38,355 nt of DNA from Porticoccaceae bacterium. GTDB taxonomy: Bacteria > Pseudomonadota > Gammaproteobacteria > Pseudomonadales > Porticoccaceae. Below the pieces are notes generated by a model, which had not been told where the DNA came from, made no database searches, and worked only from the letters and a program-made list of their open reading frames with translations. Numbering within the stretch: position 1 is the stretch's first letter; each line of letters starts with the position of its first letter. Where the stretch lies: contig JANQKW010000065.1 in NCBI GenBank assembly GCA_028280905.1, forward strand, positions 1 through 38,355, read 5' to 3'. The position numbers were made by a program, and so were the translations under genes. This document shows positions 8,269 to 16,289 of this stretch, one piece after another.

Positions 8269-10254
8269 ATGCGGATCTCCCTTCAAACGCTAATAATGCT
8301 CTTGATCTGCCTGCTTGGAGGTCTTGCTGTTTATGGGATTGTTGGTATTAAGTATCAGAATTTATCGGCTATCCAGTCACAGCGCGAGAACAGCTTGCTG
8401 CTTGCGCAGCAATCGCAGTATCTCGAGGCCGGGGTTTCACAATGGTTCGTTAATTTGGATCTGTTTTTTTCCTATCAAGAAGGTTATTTGGCCAGTGGTA
8501 TAGAAACCCAGTCCAGACAACTTATAACTATCCTGTCGACACTGCAAGACAAGATGTCATCAATTGCAACCGGCCAGAAAAACGAAGGCCCCCCCAATCT
8601 ATTTAACTCATTGAAGCAGCGCATTCTGGCCATTAAAAACCTGGTCGCTCAAGCGGCTCAGTTAAAAAGCGCGGAAGGTGAAGCCTGGAACCGAATGCTG
8701 TCGGAGGTGGACGGCCTTAGCGGCGAAGTTGTAGAAAAGTTGGAAGCGCTATTAACCCAAATAGCGACCTATAGCGAACTGAATGATGATGCTTTGGTAA
8801 AAGCGAGGCGTGAGTTCAACTGGTTAGTTGTTATTTCTTTGCTGGCTTACGTGGTTGTTTGTTTCGGGGTATGGCGTTGGGCCACTGTGAATTTGGTGCG
8901 CCCGATTGAGGTGTTGACATCGAGAACCAGAATAGATGGAGGTAAAAATGCTCACTTCGTACTGGATAAGGGGCCGAGAGAAGTACTGCAATTGGGCGCC
9001 AGTTTTAATGATTTTGCCGACTTGTTGAAGGCCGAGAAAGAAAAAGCGATCCATGCAAAAGAACGAGTCAGCGCAATAATGAAAACGGCTCCCAGCGCGA
9101 TCATTACTACGGATGAACAGGGTAATATGGCCACACTTAATAGTGAGTTTGCTCTACTATTTGGCTACTCGGACGAAGCCCTCCTGGGTCAAGCTATAAC
9201 ACTGCTGGTGCCTAACTTGAAAATTTCAGCTATTGATGCTGAAACAATGAGAATGGAGTGCAGTGGCATCAAGCAAGACGGCAGCTCGGTAGCTATCGAG
9301 CTTTCGGCGTCTAAAGCGTCGGTAAACCCCTCGCAATACACCTTTATTATCCAAGATATTACACTGCGGAAAACCCAGGAAAGGAAAGTCAAAAAACTTA
9401 ATCAGCGTCTAGTCGATGCGTCCAGGAAAGCCGGCATTGCTGAGGTGGCAGCATCCATCCTGCACAATATCGGTAACGTTCTCAATTCCGTTAATACAGC
9501 GGTGTCAATGATATCTCATACTGTAACGACATCGCGTTCTGCCGGCCTGCAGAAAGCGGTGGAGCTTATGCGGAAACACGAAGAGGATCTGGCAGAATTT
9601 TTTTCCAACGACCCGAAAGGCAGACAGCTTTACGACTATTTTGGTGTGCTGGCGGAGCAATTGGTGGATGAGCAAAAAGTCAATATGAACGAACTCGCGG
9701 ACTTGCAAAAGAATATCAAGCACATTGAGATGATTATCAACTCACAACAACAGCATGCTCATCACACTGGTGTTGTTGAGGAGATTCAGGTTCAGGATAT
9801 TATTGAAGATAGCTTAAATATGAATGTTAGCTCACTTGAAAATTATGATATTAGGGTGGAAAAACAGTTTCATGCGAAGGGCGTTATTAATGTTGATCGT
9901 CATAAGCTAATGCAAATTGTTGTCAATTTGGTTCGCAATGCTAAAGATGCTTTGGTAGAAGCTAACGTCGAAAGACCCGTTATTACCATCATGACTTCAC
10001 AGGAAAATCAACGGCTCAATATTAGTGTTTCAGATAATGGTATAGGCATGAGTGAAGCTACTATAGAAAAGCTATTCAGCTTTGGTTTCACTACAAAAGA
10101 CGATGGTCACGGATTTGGTCTTCACAGCAGTTCTTTGGAAGCAAAAAACATGGGTGGTGCCTTGAGAGCTTCTAGCCAGGGTGAAGGTATGGGAGCTACG
10201 TTTACACTGGAATTGCCTTTAGAAGAAAAGGAGTCTGACAATGTCGCGGCATGA
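8269..10254 (+). CDS. Membrane HAMP-PAS sensor histidine kinase
   Basis: This 661-residue kinase has a first membrane helix (about 5-27), a mostly helical periplasmic region of about 155 residues, a second helix (about 185-205, LVVISLLAYVVVCFGVW), a HAMP linker, a PAS domain (about 265-365), then a variant H-box AASILHNIGNVLNSVN with the phospho-acceptor His near 399. The catalytic domain has an N-box (VVNLVRNAKDAL), G1 (SDNGIGM), F-box (FGFTTKDDGHGFGLH) and G2 (GEGMGATF). The LHNIGN type of H-box is a known variant. ATG 8269 is preferred to TTG 8248, although neither has a strong ribosome site. It overlaps the next gene by 14 bp, so the two are translationally coupled. The signal is unknown. 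Confidence 0.9.
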   Translation: MRISLQTLIMLLICLLGGLAVYGIVGIKYQNLSAIQSQRENSLLLAQQSQYLEAGVSQWFVNLDLFFSYQEGYLASGIETQSRQLITILSTLQDKMSSIATGQKNEGPPNLFNSLKQRILAIKNLVAQAAQLKSAEGEAWNRMLSEVDGLSGEVVEKLEALLTQIATYSELNDDALVKARREFNWLVVISLLAYVVVCFGVWRWATVNLVRPIEVLTSRTRIDGGKNAHFVLDKGPREVLQLGASFNDFADLLKAEKEKAIHAKERVSAIMKTAPSAIITTDEQGNMATLNSEFALLFGYSDEALLGQAITLLVPNLKISAIDAETMRMECSGIKQDGSSVAIELSASKASVNPSQYTFIIQDITLRKTQERKVKKLNQRLVDASRKAGIAEVAASILHNIGNVLNSVNTAVSMISHTVTTSRSAGLQKAVELMRKHEEDLAEFFSNDPKGRQLYDYFGVLAEQLVDEQKVNMNELADLQKNIKHIEMIINSQQQHAHHTGVVEEIQVQDIIEDSLNMNVSSLENYDIRVEKQFHAKGVINVDRHKLMQIVVNLVRNAKDALVEANVERPVITIMTSQENQRLNISVSDNGIGMSEATIEKLFSFGFTTKDDGHGFGLHSSSLEAKNMGGALRASSQGEGMGATFTLELPLEEKESDNVAA

Positions 10255-11740
10255 AGAAGCAACTCTTACGAACCAACGGATTCTGATTGTAGATGATACA
10301 AAAGCAATCCATGAGGATTTCAAAAAAGTACTGAGCAGTGCCAGCAATAACAACAGCGAACTCGACGATATGGAAGCGTCATTATTTGGTGATGCGCCTG
10401 ACGAAGAGGATTCTGGTATGCGGCAAGACGCCACGCTTACCAAAGCAAATTTTGAGCTGGATTCGGCCTTCCAAGGCCAGGAAGCGTTGGAAAAAGTGCA
10501 GCAGGCAATGAATGATGGGCGGCCCTATGCAATGGTTTTTATGGATATGAGAATGCCGCCTGGATGGGACGGCGTAGAGACTTTGCTTCGGATATGGGAA
10601 GTCGACCCAAATTTGCAGGCGGTTATCTGTACCGCTTATTCCGACTATTCGTGGGATGAAATGACCGCCAAATTGGGCAACCCTGATCGTTTGCTGATTT
10701 TGAAAAAACCTTTTGAGAATATTGAAGTTTTGCAGGCGGCAAACGCTTTGGTAAGCAAATGGAACTGGCGAGCCAGAGCTAACCTAAAAATGGACGAATT
10801 GGAGCAGCTGGTTAAAGAACGCACCGACAAGGTAATAGAGCAAAAGGATATGTTGCAAAAACAGCTGGAAGAACTAAAACAAACACGGCTTCAATTGGTG
10901 CAATCCGAGAAGCTGGCGTCCATCGGCCAGCTCGCCGCCGGCGTGGCCCATGAAATTAATAATCCGGTTGGCTTTATCTCCAGCAATCTAAACACGCTTC
11001 GTGATTACGTCGCTGATATCAAGAAGGTTGTCGATAGCTACAAAACGCTGATTGAACAATGCGCTACCAGTGAAGCCTCGCTACAACAGCAGGCAAAAAC
11101 GATAAACCAGGTAGAAGAGGAGGTCGGGCTGGACTTTGTGATGGAAGATGTGGACACCCTGTTAAGCGATGCCATTGAGGGAACTCAACGGGTAAAAAAG
11201 ATTGTTGGAGACTTGTCCGAATTTTCTCATGTAAACAGTCCGGATATTGTTGAAGAAAACCTTAATGAGTTATTGGAGAAAACTGTTAGCGTGGCATGGA
11301 ACGAACTTAAATATAAAGCCGAAGTCGTCCGCGAATTTGGCGACATACCAGCAATCAGTTGTTACGGAGGCAAATTGGCTCAAGTGTTTCTGAACTTATT
11401 GATCAATGCAGCCCATGCGATAGAGGATCGGGGCACTATTACTATCCGAACTAACATTAGGGGCGAGCGTATCCTGGTTGAAATTGAGGATACCGGTTGT
11501 GGCATAGAAGAGGAAAATTTGGCGAAAATTTTTGACCCATTCTTTACCACCAAAGATGTCGGAAAGGGCACGGGGCTTGGGTTGCATGTCGTACAAAGTG
11601 TTATCGAGAACCACCGAGGTGAGATTCGCGTTGAAAGTGAATTGGGTAAAGGAACATGCTTTTTTATTGAATTACCTATTATCAATTCAATTCAAGAGTC
11701 TGCTGGTGAAGGAGACTTAAGTATGGCCGTTGGACGCTAA
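10241..11740 (+). CDS. REC-histidine kinase hybrid
   Basis: This 499-residue soluble protein has an N-terminal receiver domain (VDDT at 17-20, phospho-acceptor Asp102 in FMDMRMPPGWDG, Lys in ILKKPF) and a C-terminal kinase: a coiled coil, the H-box LAAGVAHEINNPVGF with His237, N-box (LLINAAHAIED), G1 (DTGCGIEEE) and G2 (GKGTGLGLHVV). The receiver has an acidic insert of about 35 residues (about 33-68) after its first helix, seen in a related group of marine receiver-kinases. The protein has no membrane helix, so it can take phosphate from the upstream kinase and pass it on. ATG 10241 has AAAAGGAG upstream and lies inside the end of the preceding gene. Confidence 0.92.
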   Translation: MSRHEEATLTNQRILIVDDTKAIHEDFKKVLSSASNNNSELDDMEASLFGDAPDEEDSGMRQDATLTKANFELDSAFQGQEALEKVQQAMNDGRPYAMVFMDMRMPPGWDGVETLLRIWEVDPNLQAVICTAYSDYSWDEMTAKLGNPDRLLILKKPFENIEVLQAANALVSKWNWRARANLKMDELEQLVKERTDKVIEQKDMLQKQLEELKQTRLQLVQSEKLASIGQLAAGVAHEINNPVGFISSNLNTLRDYVADIKKVVDSYKTLIEQCATSEASLQQQAKTINQVEEEVGLDFVMEDVDTLLSDAIEGTQRVKKIVGDLSEFSHVNSPDIVEENLNELLEKTVSVAWNELKYKAEVVREFGDIPAISCYGGKLAQVFLNLLINAAHAIEDRGTITIRTNIRGERILVEIEDTGCGIEEENLAKIFDPFFTTKDVGKGTGLGLHVVQSVIENHRGEIRVESELGKGTCFFIELPIINSIQESAGEGDLSMAVGR

Positions 11741-11746
11741 ATACTC

Positions 11747-12310
11747 TTAGGTGTCATCGATGAGATTTTTGACTTTTTCTAACAAAACTTCGTTGTCAAA
11801 TGGCTTCTTAAGAACATCATCAGCACCTGCTGCCAGTGCCTTATTTAGCTCGCTATCAGCCAAACCGGAGATAACCAATGTTTTTGTTGGTATCTGGTTG
11901 TCTTGCAAATACTTCAGGACAGAAAAGCCGTCAAGAGAAGGCATTTTCAGATCGAGTGTAATTAGAACAGGTTTCAAGGGGCCAAGCAGTACACCCGCTT
12001 GGAAGCCGTTATGAGCCAGTTGAACATCAAATTCGTTGCGAATCAGGATGCGTTGAATCGCTTTTGCCATTTTGATGTCATCGTCTACAACCAAAACGGT
12101 TTTGTTAGTGGATTTCAGTTCGTCGGGGATAGGGATGCCAGTGTCAAGTAAGAAGCGTTTGAAATCTTCAATGCGAATACGATTATCGCCTCGGCCTGGT
12201 AATTTGTACGCCTTTAAATGGCCTTTTTCTATCCATCGTATAACGGTGCGGAAATTAACACCGCAGTACTTGGCAGCTTCACCGGTAGTGAGGGTCGATT
12301 TGTCTGTCAT
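11747..12310 (-). CDS. Excisionase-like HTH DNA-binding response regulator
   Basis: This 187-residue protein has an N-terminal MerR/excisionase-type helix-turn-helix (LTTGEAAKYCGVNFRTVIRW, then a basic wing KLPGRGDNRIR) and a C-terminal receiver (VVDDD, phospho-acceptor Asp120 in LITLDLKMPSLDG, Lys169 in LKKPF). The order, DNA-binding domain first, is the reverse of the common OmpR/NarL layout. It is the only gene of the cluster on the minus strand, placed between the REC-kinase and REC-GGDEF-EAL genes, and its promoter faces that of the latter. It is the only visible DNA-binding output of this phosphorelay, so it probably controls the cluster, perhaps through the palindromes at 6074 and 12379. 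Confidence 0.88.
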   Translation of the reverse strand: MTDKSTLTTGEAAKYCGVNFRTVIRWIEKGHLKAYKLPGRGDNRIRIEDFKRFLLDTGIPIPDELKSTNKTVLVVDDDIKMAKAIQRILIRNEFDVQLAHNGFQAGVLLGPLKPVLITLDLKMPSLDGFSVLKYLQDNQIPTKTLVISGLADSELNKALAAGADDVLKKPFDNEVLLEKVKNLIDDT

Positions 12311-12348
12311 TTAGCTTGCTCGTGATTCGGGGGTCGTTTTGAATAGAC

Positions 12349-12378
12349 AATACAATATTTTTACATAAAATACAATAT
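12349..12378. promoter_or_regulatory. Direct repeat AATACAATAT, 20-bp period
   Basis: AATACAATAT occurs at 12349-12358 and again at 12369-12378, two helical turns apart, within the intergenic region shared by the HTH-REC gene and the GGDEF-EAL gene. It may be a binding site for a dimeric regulator. Its AT-rich composition makes chance similarity possible. Confidence 0.4.
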
Positions 12379-12402
12379 AGTCATTTTTGACATTTTAGTC
12401 AT
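12379..12402. promoter_or_regulatory. Operator candidate related to the 6074 palindrome
   Basis: AGTCATTTTTGACA (12379-12392) matches the palindrome at 6074-6087 in 12 of 14 positions, and a further AGTCAT half-site follows at 12397-12402, 18 bp after the first. It lies about 70-90 bp from the HTH-REC start and 107-130 bp from the GGDEF-EAL start, in a place where it could act on both divergent promoters. Confidence 0.5.
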
Positions 12403-12508
12403 AAAAACTGTATTTTTAAAACTTGATTGGCTGCCTATGTAACCTGTAAAGCATCGAATGCTAAAGGGCAAATGAACTGATTACTGCGGCTGTGTACGGA
12501 ATAGGATT

Positions 12509-14572
12509 ATGAACGGCGTAATACTGCTTGTGGATGATGAGCCACATATCACTAAGGCGATATCTCGCGCACTGCGTCATGATGGCTATCAAATTCATAG
12601 CGCGACAAGCGCGCGGGAAGGGCTCGAAATACTTGCGCAGAATCCCGTCGATGTAATAATTTCTGACCAATGTATGCCGGGGATGACGGGATCAGTATTT
12701 CTTGCAAAAGTGCAGCAGAGCTTTCCTAACACCATACGCATCATGCTTTCGGGGTATTCAGACTTCCAAGCTGTTGTCGATGCCATCAATCATGGTGCAA
12801 TTTATAAATTTTGGTCAAAACCCTGGGACAGTGGCGTACTGCGGCAACAAGTTCGTGAAGCCGTGATTGAAAGCCGACGTCTTCAACGAGGACAGCAATA
12901 TGACCTTATGTTGGATTCCGCTATTGAAGGTGTGATTACAACCAATGCTGAAGGTCTGATTGAATCTGTTAACCCCGCCGTCGAGATTATTACCGGTTAT
13001 CAAGCTACTGAATTGATCGGTCAAAACTTCTTTCACGACTGCATCGAATTCAAGCGGCAGGGCGACTTTAAGAAGATTTCTCAAACTGTAGGGGAAACAG
13101 GCGAATGGAGAGGCCAGTTATCAGGTATTCGTAAGGATGGCAGCGGCTACATTCAACAGGCGCTAATTACGGGTTTTCGAAATCATCGCAACCAGGTGTC
13201 CCATTGGGGAATTTTGTTGCTTGATATAACCAAACAAAAAGAGCAGCAGTTACGCGTCGAGTTTTTAGCGCATCACGATGAGATAACCGGCTTACCTAAT
13301 CGGCGCCTGCTAAATGATCGATTGATACAGGCACTAGAATTCCGTCGTGAGAGCAATGATAAGCTCGCTGTTATTTCATTGGATATTCAGCGTATCGACA
13401 ACCTTGTAGAGAACCTTGGACGCAGTGCCTCAGATGGGGTTCTAAAAATCGTCGCTGAACGGTTGGAGCAGTTGATCCCGGAGGCGGCAACTGCCGCCTG
13501 TTTCGGCGGCGCTCAATTTGCAATCTTATTACCGCATATCGATGATGTGACTATTCCTGAAAGGCTAGTTCTAGCGATATTGGACAGTTTTGAAAAACCG
13601 CTGCACTTCCACGATAACGAACTCTTCCTGCGTTTCAATATTGGCTTGGCCGTGGCGAGAGAAGGGTCAATCGACGCGGAATCACTACTGCAGCAGGCAG
13701 ATAAAGCTAAACAGCAAGCCAAGACTAGCAGGCAACTTTACTGCATCCATGCCGCTACTATGGACAGCAGTTTAAACGAGCGGTGGATATTAGAGCACGC
13801 CTTGCCAAAGGCGATGGAAAATAACGAGTTTTTCATTGTTTATCAGCCGAAGCTTGAACTGGCGACAGGTAAAACTCAAGGTATGGAGGCGCTGTTGCGA
13901 TGGGAGCATCCGGATCGGGGCACTATTTCACCTGAAAAATTTATTGCCGTTGCCGAAGAGACCGGCTTGATTATTGAGCTAGGCAAATGGTGCTTGTATA
14001 CCGCATGTGAGCAGACTAAAAGGTGGCATGCGCAGGGTTTCGACGATTTGTGCCTTTCCGTTAACTTGTCAGCGCGGCAAATGCTGGATCCCGGCCTGTT
14101 CGATCTGGTTGAATCAACGCTAAAATCCCAGAATTTTCCACCTAACCTTTTGGAACTCGAAATTACCGAAAGCACATTGTTGCATAATGACAATGAGGCG
14201 CTGTTGTTGATGAAAAGGCTGCGCAGCTTGGGTATCAGCCTGGCTGTTGATGATTTCGGTACGGGCTACGCCAGCATCGATTATATCAAGCGTTTTCCTT
14301 TTTCCACGTTAAAAATTGATCGATCTTTTATCGCCGATATCACTACACAGCCGAGTGATACAAGCATACTTGAAAGTATCTTTATGATGGCTGATAGCCG
14401 CGGACTGAAAGTGACGGCTGAAGGCGTTGAGACGAAAAATCAACTCGAATTCTTAGCCAAAAAGGGTTGTGATCTTATACAGGGCTATTTCTTTAGCAGG
14501 CCGCTAAACGTAAGCGATTTCGGAGAATTTATAAAACAGAAAGTGCCAGTCCAAGAATGCAGCAGCAGTTGA
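12509..14572 (+). CDS. REC-PAS-GGDEF-EAL c-di-GMP phosphodiesterase
   Basis: This 687-residue response regulator has a receiver (Asp53 in ISDQCMPGMTG; the SGYSD...AINHGAIYKFWSKPWD type), a PAS domain (about 132-245), a GGDEF domain whose signature is GGAQF (333-337), and an EAL domain with an intact catalytic set: EALLRW (460-465), NLSARQ, LEITES, DDFGTGYAS, KIDRSF, AEGVET and QGYFFSRPL. The cyclase signature has lost the acidic pair, so diguanylate cyclase activity is unlikely, while hydrolysis of c-di-GMP to pGpG is expected. A degenerate GGDEF domain can serve as a GTP sensor. The gene starts a run of four plus-strand genes spaced 12, 10 and -1 bp, clearly an operon. Confidence 0.94.
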   Translation: MNGVILLVDDEPHITKAISRALRHDGYQIHSATSAREGLEILAQNPVDVIISDQCMPGMTGSVFLAKVQQSFPNTIRIMLSGYSDFQAVVDAINHGAIYKFWSKPWDSGVLRQQVREAVIESRRLQRGQQYDLMLDSAIEGVITTNAEGLIESVNPAVEIITGYQATELIGQNFFHDCIEFKRQGDFKKISQTVGETGEWRGQLSGIRKDGSGYIQQALITGFRNHRNQVSHWGILLLDITKQKEQQLRVEFLAHHDEITGLPNRRLLNDRLIQALEFRRESNDKLAVISLDIQRIDNLVENLGRSASDGVLKIVAERLEQLIPEAATAACFGGAQFAILLPHIDDVTIPERLVLAILDSFEKPLHFHDNELFLRFNIGLAVAREGSIDAESLLQQADKAKQQAKTSRQLYCIHAATMDSSLNERWILEHALPKAMENNEFFIVYQPKLELATGKTQGMEALLRWEHPDRGTISPEKFIAVAEETGLIIELGKWCLYTACEQTKRWHAQGFDDLCLSVNLSARQMLDPGLFDLVESTLKSQNFPPNLLELEITESTLLHNDNEALLLMKRLRSLGISLAVDDFGTGYASIDYIKRFPFSTLKIDRSFIADITTQPSDTSILESIFMMADSRGLKVTAEGVETKNQLEFLAKKGCDLIQGYFFSRPLNVSDFGEFIKQKVPVQECSSS

Positions 14573-14584
14573 AAGGGAATATCT

Positions 14585-15430
14585 ATGCAGACAGACATAA
14601 TTAGCCCCGATCGGGAAGAAATAATGGAAACAACTTTTAAAAAAGGTAAACAGTTGGAAACGCTATTATGTGTAGATGATGAAGTAAACGTGTTGCGTTC
14701 TCTTAAGCGGCTTTTCAGAGCAGAGACGTTTCGGGTTCTGACAGCGGAAAGTAGCGAAAAGGCTTTTGCGATACTCGCGAAGGAGCAGGTGCATGTGGTA
14801 ATGGTGGATCAGAGAATGCCTGATATGACCGGCACGCAATTCCTACAGCGGGTTAGGGAGCATTATCCCGCGACTATTCGAGTGGTTCTATCCGGTTATT
14901 CTGAAGTCGGGGCTATTTTGGAGGCAATTAATCGCGGCGAGGTGTATCGGTTTTTAGGGAAACCCTGGGATGATGACGAACTGAAAACAACCATAGACCA
15001 GTGTTTTGAACACTATCTGTTACTCAATGAGAACGCTAATTTGCTGCGAGAGCTTCAGCAACAAAATGAAACCCTGAACAACCTAAATCAACAGCTTGAA
15101 AATACCATACGGGAACACGCCAAAGCCCTGGCATTAACCCAAAACGTTGTTGAAAGCCTGCCGTTTCCATTGCTGTGCATCAGCGCTGAGGGTATGGTGG
15201 TAAAAGTCAATACTCCTGCGTTGCAGTGCTTGCAACAAACCGCTTTAGGGGAAACCATTTCCGGCTTGTTTTGCCCGGATGTAGAAAAACTATTGCAACA
15301 GTGCCTGGCGGGTTCGTTAACAGAGAGCTTTGCAATTTTCTGCGATAAAACCAAGCATAAGTTGCAGATATTTCCCCTGGTTTTTGACGGCCTTATGCAA
15401 GGCTGCCTTATTATGATTGAACAATGGTAA
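14585..15430 (+). CDS. REC-PAS-like response regulator
   Basis: This 281-residue protein has a receiver (CVDDE; phospho-acceptor Asp75 in VMVDQRMPDMTG; SGYSE...AINRGEVYRFLGKPWDDDEL), a coiled coil (about 145-180), and a small C-terminal PAS-like domain (QNVVESLPFPLLCISAEGMVVKVN). It has no catalytic or DNA-binding output. The receiver is of the same subtype as those at 12509 and 16289, so the three receivers look like paralogues. It probably works as an adaptor or phosphate sink, or through protein contact. It starts 12 bp after the EAL gene, and the HDOD gene starts 10 bp after its stop. Confidence 0.85.
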   Translation: MQTDIISPDREEIMETTFKKGKQLETLLCVDDEVNVLRSLKRLFRAETFRVLTAESSEKAFAILAKEQVHVVMVDQRMPDMTGTQFLQRVREHYPATIRVVLSGYSEVGAILEAINRGEVYRFLGKPWDDDELKTTIDQCFEHYLLLNENANLLRELQQQNETLNNLNQQLENTIREHAKALALTQNVVESLPFPLLCISAEGMVVKVNTPALQCLQQTALGETISGLFCPDVEKLLQQCLAGSLTESFAIFCDKTKHKLQIFPLVFDGLMQGCLIMIEQW

Positions 15431-15440
15431 GGCCTAGCTA

Positions 15441-16289
15441 ATGCAAAAAGAAGCGTTGCTTAGACGAATAAAAAATATCCCGCCGGTGCCCGCTGCAATA
15501 TCGCGTATTATGACGATTGTCGACAAAGATGAAACTGATGCCAAGGCCTTGGCGCAGGTCATTGAGTACGATGCCGGGTTGAGCGGACGCGTATTGCGCG
15601 TTGCAAATTCTGCATTTTTTGGCCTGTCTTCCCGTGTGCCACATGTTCAACAAGCCGTTGTGGTGCTTGGTTTCTCAGAGATAAAAAACCTTGCTGTAAG
15701 TATTGCGCTTCAACAGCACTTACAGCGCATGTCCATTTGGCGCATTATTGACAGTCAAATATTTTGGCGCCACTCACTAGCTGTTGCACTGGCTGCGCAA
15801 ATGCTGGCCAAGGCATCAAATCAAGACAGCATAAATGCCTTTACGCTGGGCATGTTACATGAATTGGGTAAGTGTACCTTGGCATATTGCTTTCCTGAAC
15901 AATATAGCCTGGCTCTCAATGACAATACTCGCACAGCCGACAGTGCGGAAAAGCACTACTGTGGATTTAATCAAGCGACAGCCGGGGGATATTTATGTGG
16001 TTGCTGGAAGCTGCCTAAACATATCTGTGAAGCTATTGGTCAGCAAAATGTTGGGAACAGTGTCGCTGTAGGAAGCTCCCTAGGCGTGTTATTAAAATGT
16101 GCAAATGAATTAGCGATCCAGTCGGGATTTTCGGAGGTGGGGAACAATCTTCACGATCCCGCTGCAGGGGCATTATTAGAACACTTTTCCGCAGAGACTA
16201 TTGAATCCACTCTGGCGACGTTATCTCCGGCGGTTAATGAGATAGAACAGTTTTTTTTGATGCAAGCAACTGCTGCAACTACAGAGTAA
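15441..16289 (+). CDS. HDOD domain protein
   Basis: This 282-residue protein is a single HDOD domain: IKNIPPVPAAISRIMTIVDKDETDAKALAQVIEYDAGLSGRVLRVAN-type start (seen in short blocks), then AFFGLSSRVPHVQQAVVVLGF and FTLGMLHELGK. HDOD domains are HD-related, usually without catalytic activity, and commonly occur with two-component and c-di-GMP proteins, where they act as signalling scaffolds. The gene overlaps the next one by one base (TAATG), which indicates translational coupling. No second domain is seen. The exact role in this cluster is unknown. Confidence 0.9.
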   Translation: MQKEALLRRIKNIPPVPAAISRIMTIVDKDETDAKALAQVIEYDAGLSGRVLRVANSAFFGLSSRVPHVQQAVVVLGFSEIKNLAVSIALQQHLQRMSIWRIIDSQIFWRHSLAVALAAQMLAKASNQDSINAFTLGMLHELGKCTLAYCFPEQYSLALNDNTRTADSAEKHYCGFNQATAGGYLCGCWKLPKHICEAIGQQNVGNSVAVGSSLGVLLKCANELAIQSGFSEVGNNLHDPAAGALLEHFSAETIESTLATLSPAVNEIEQFFLMQATAATTE

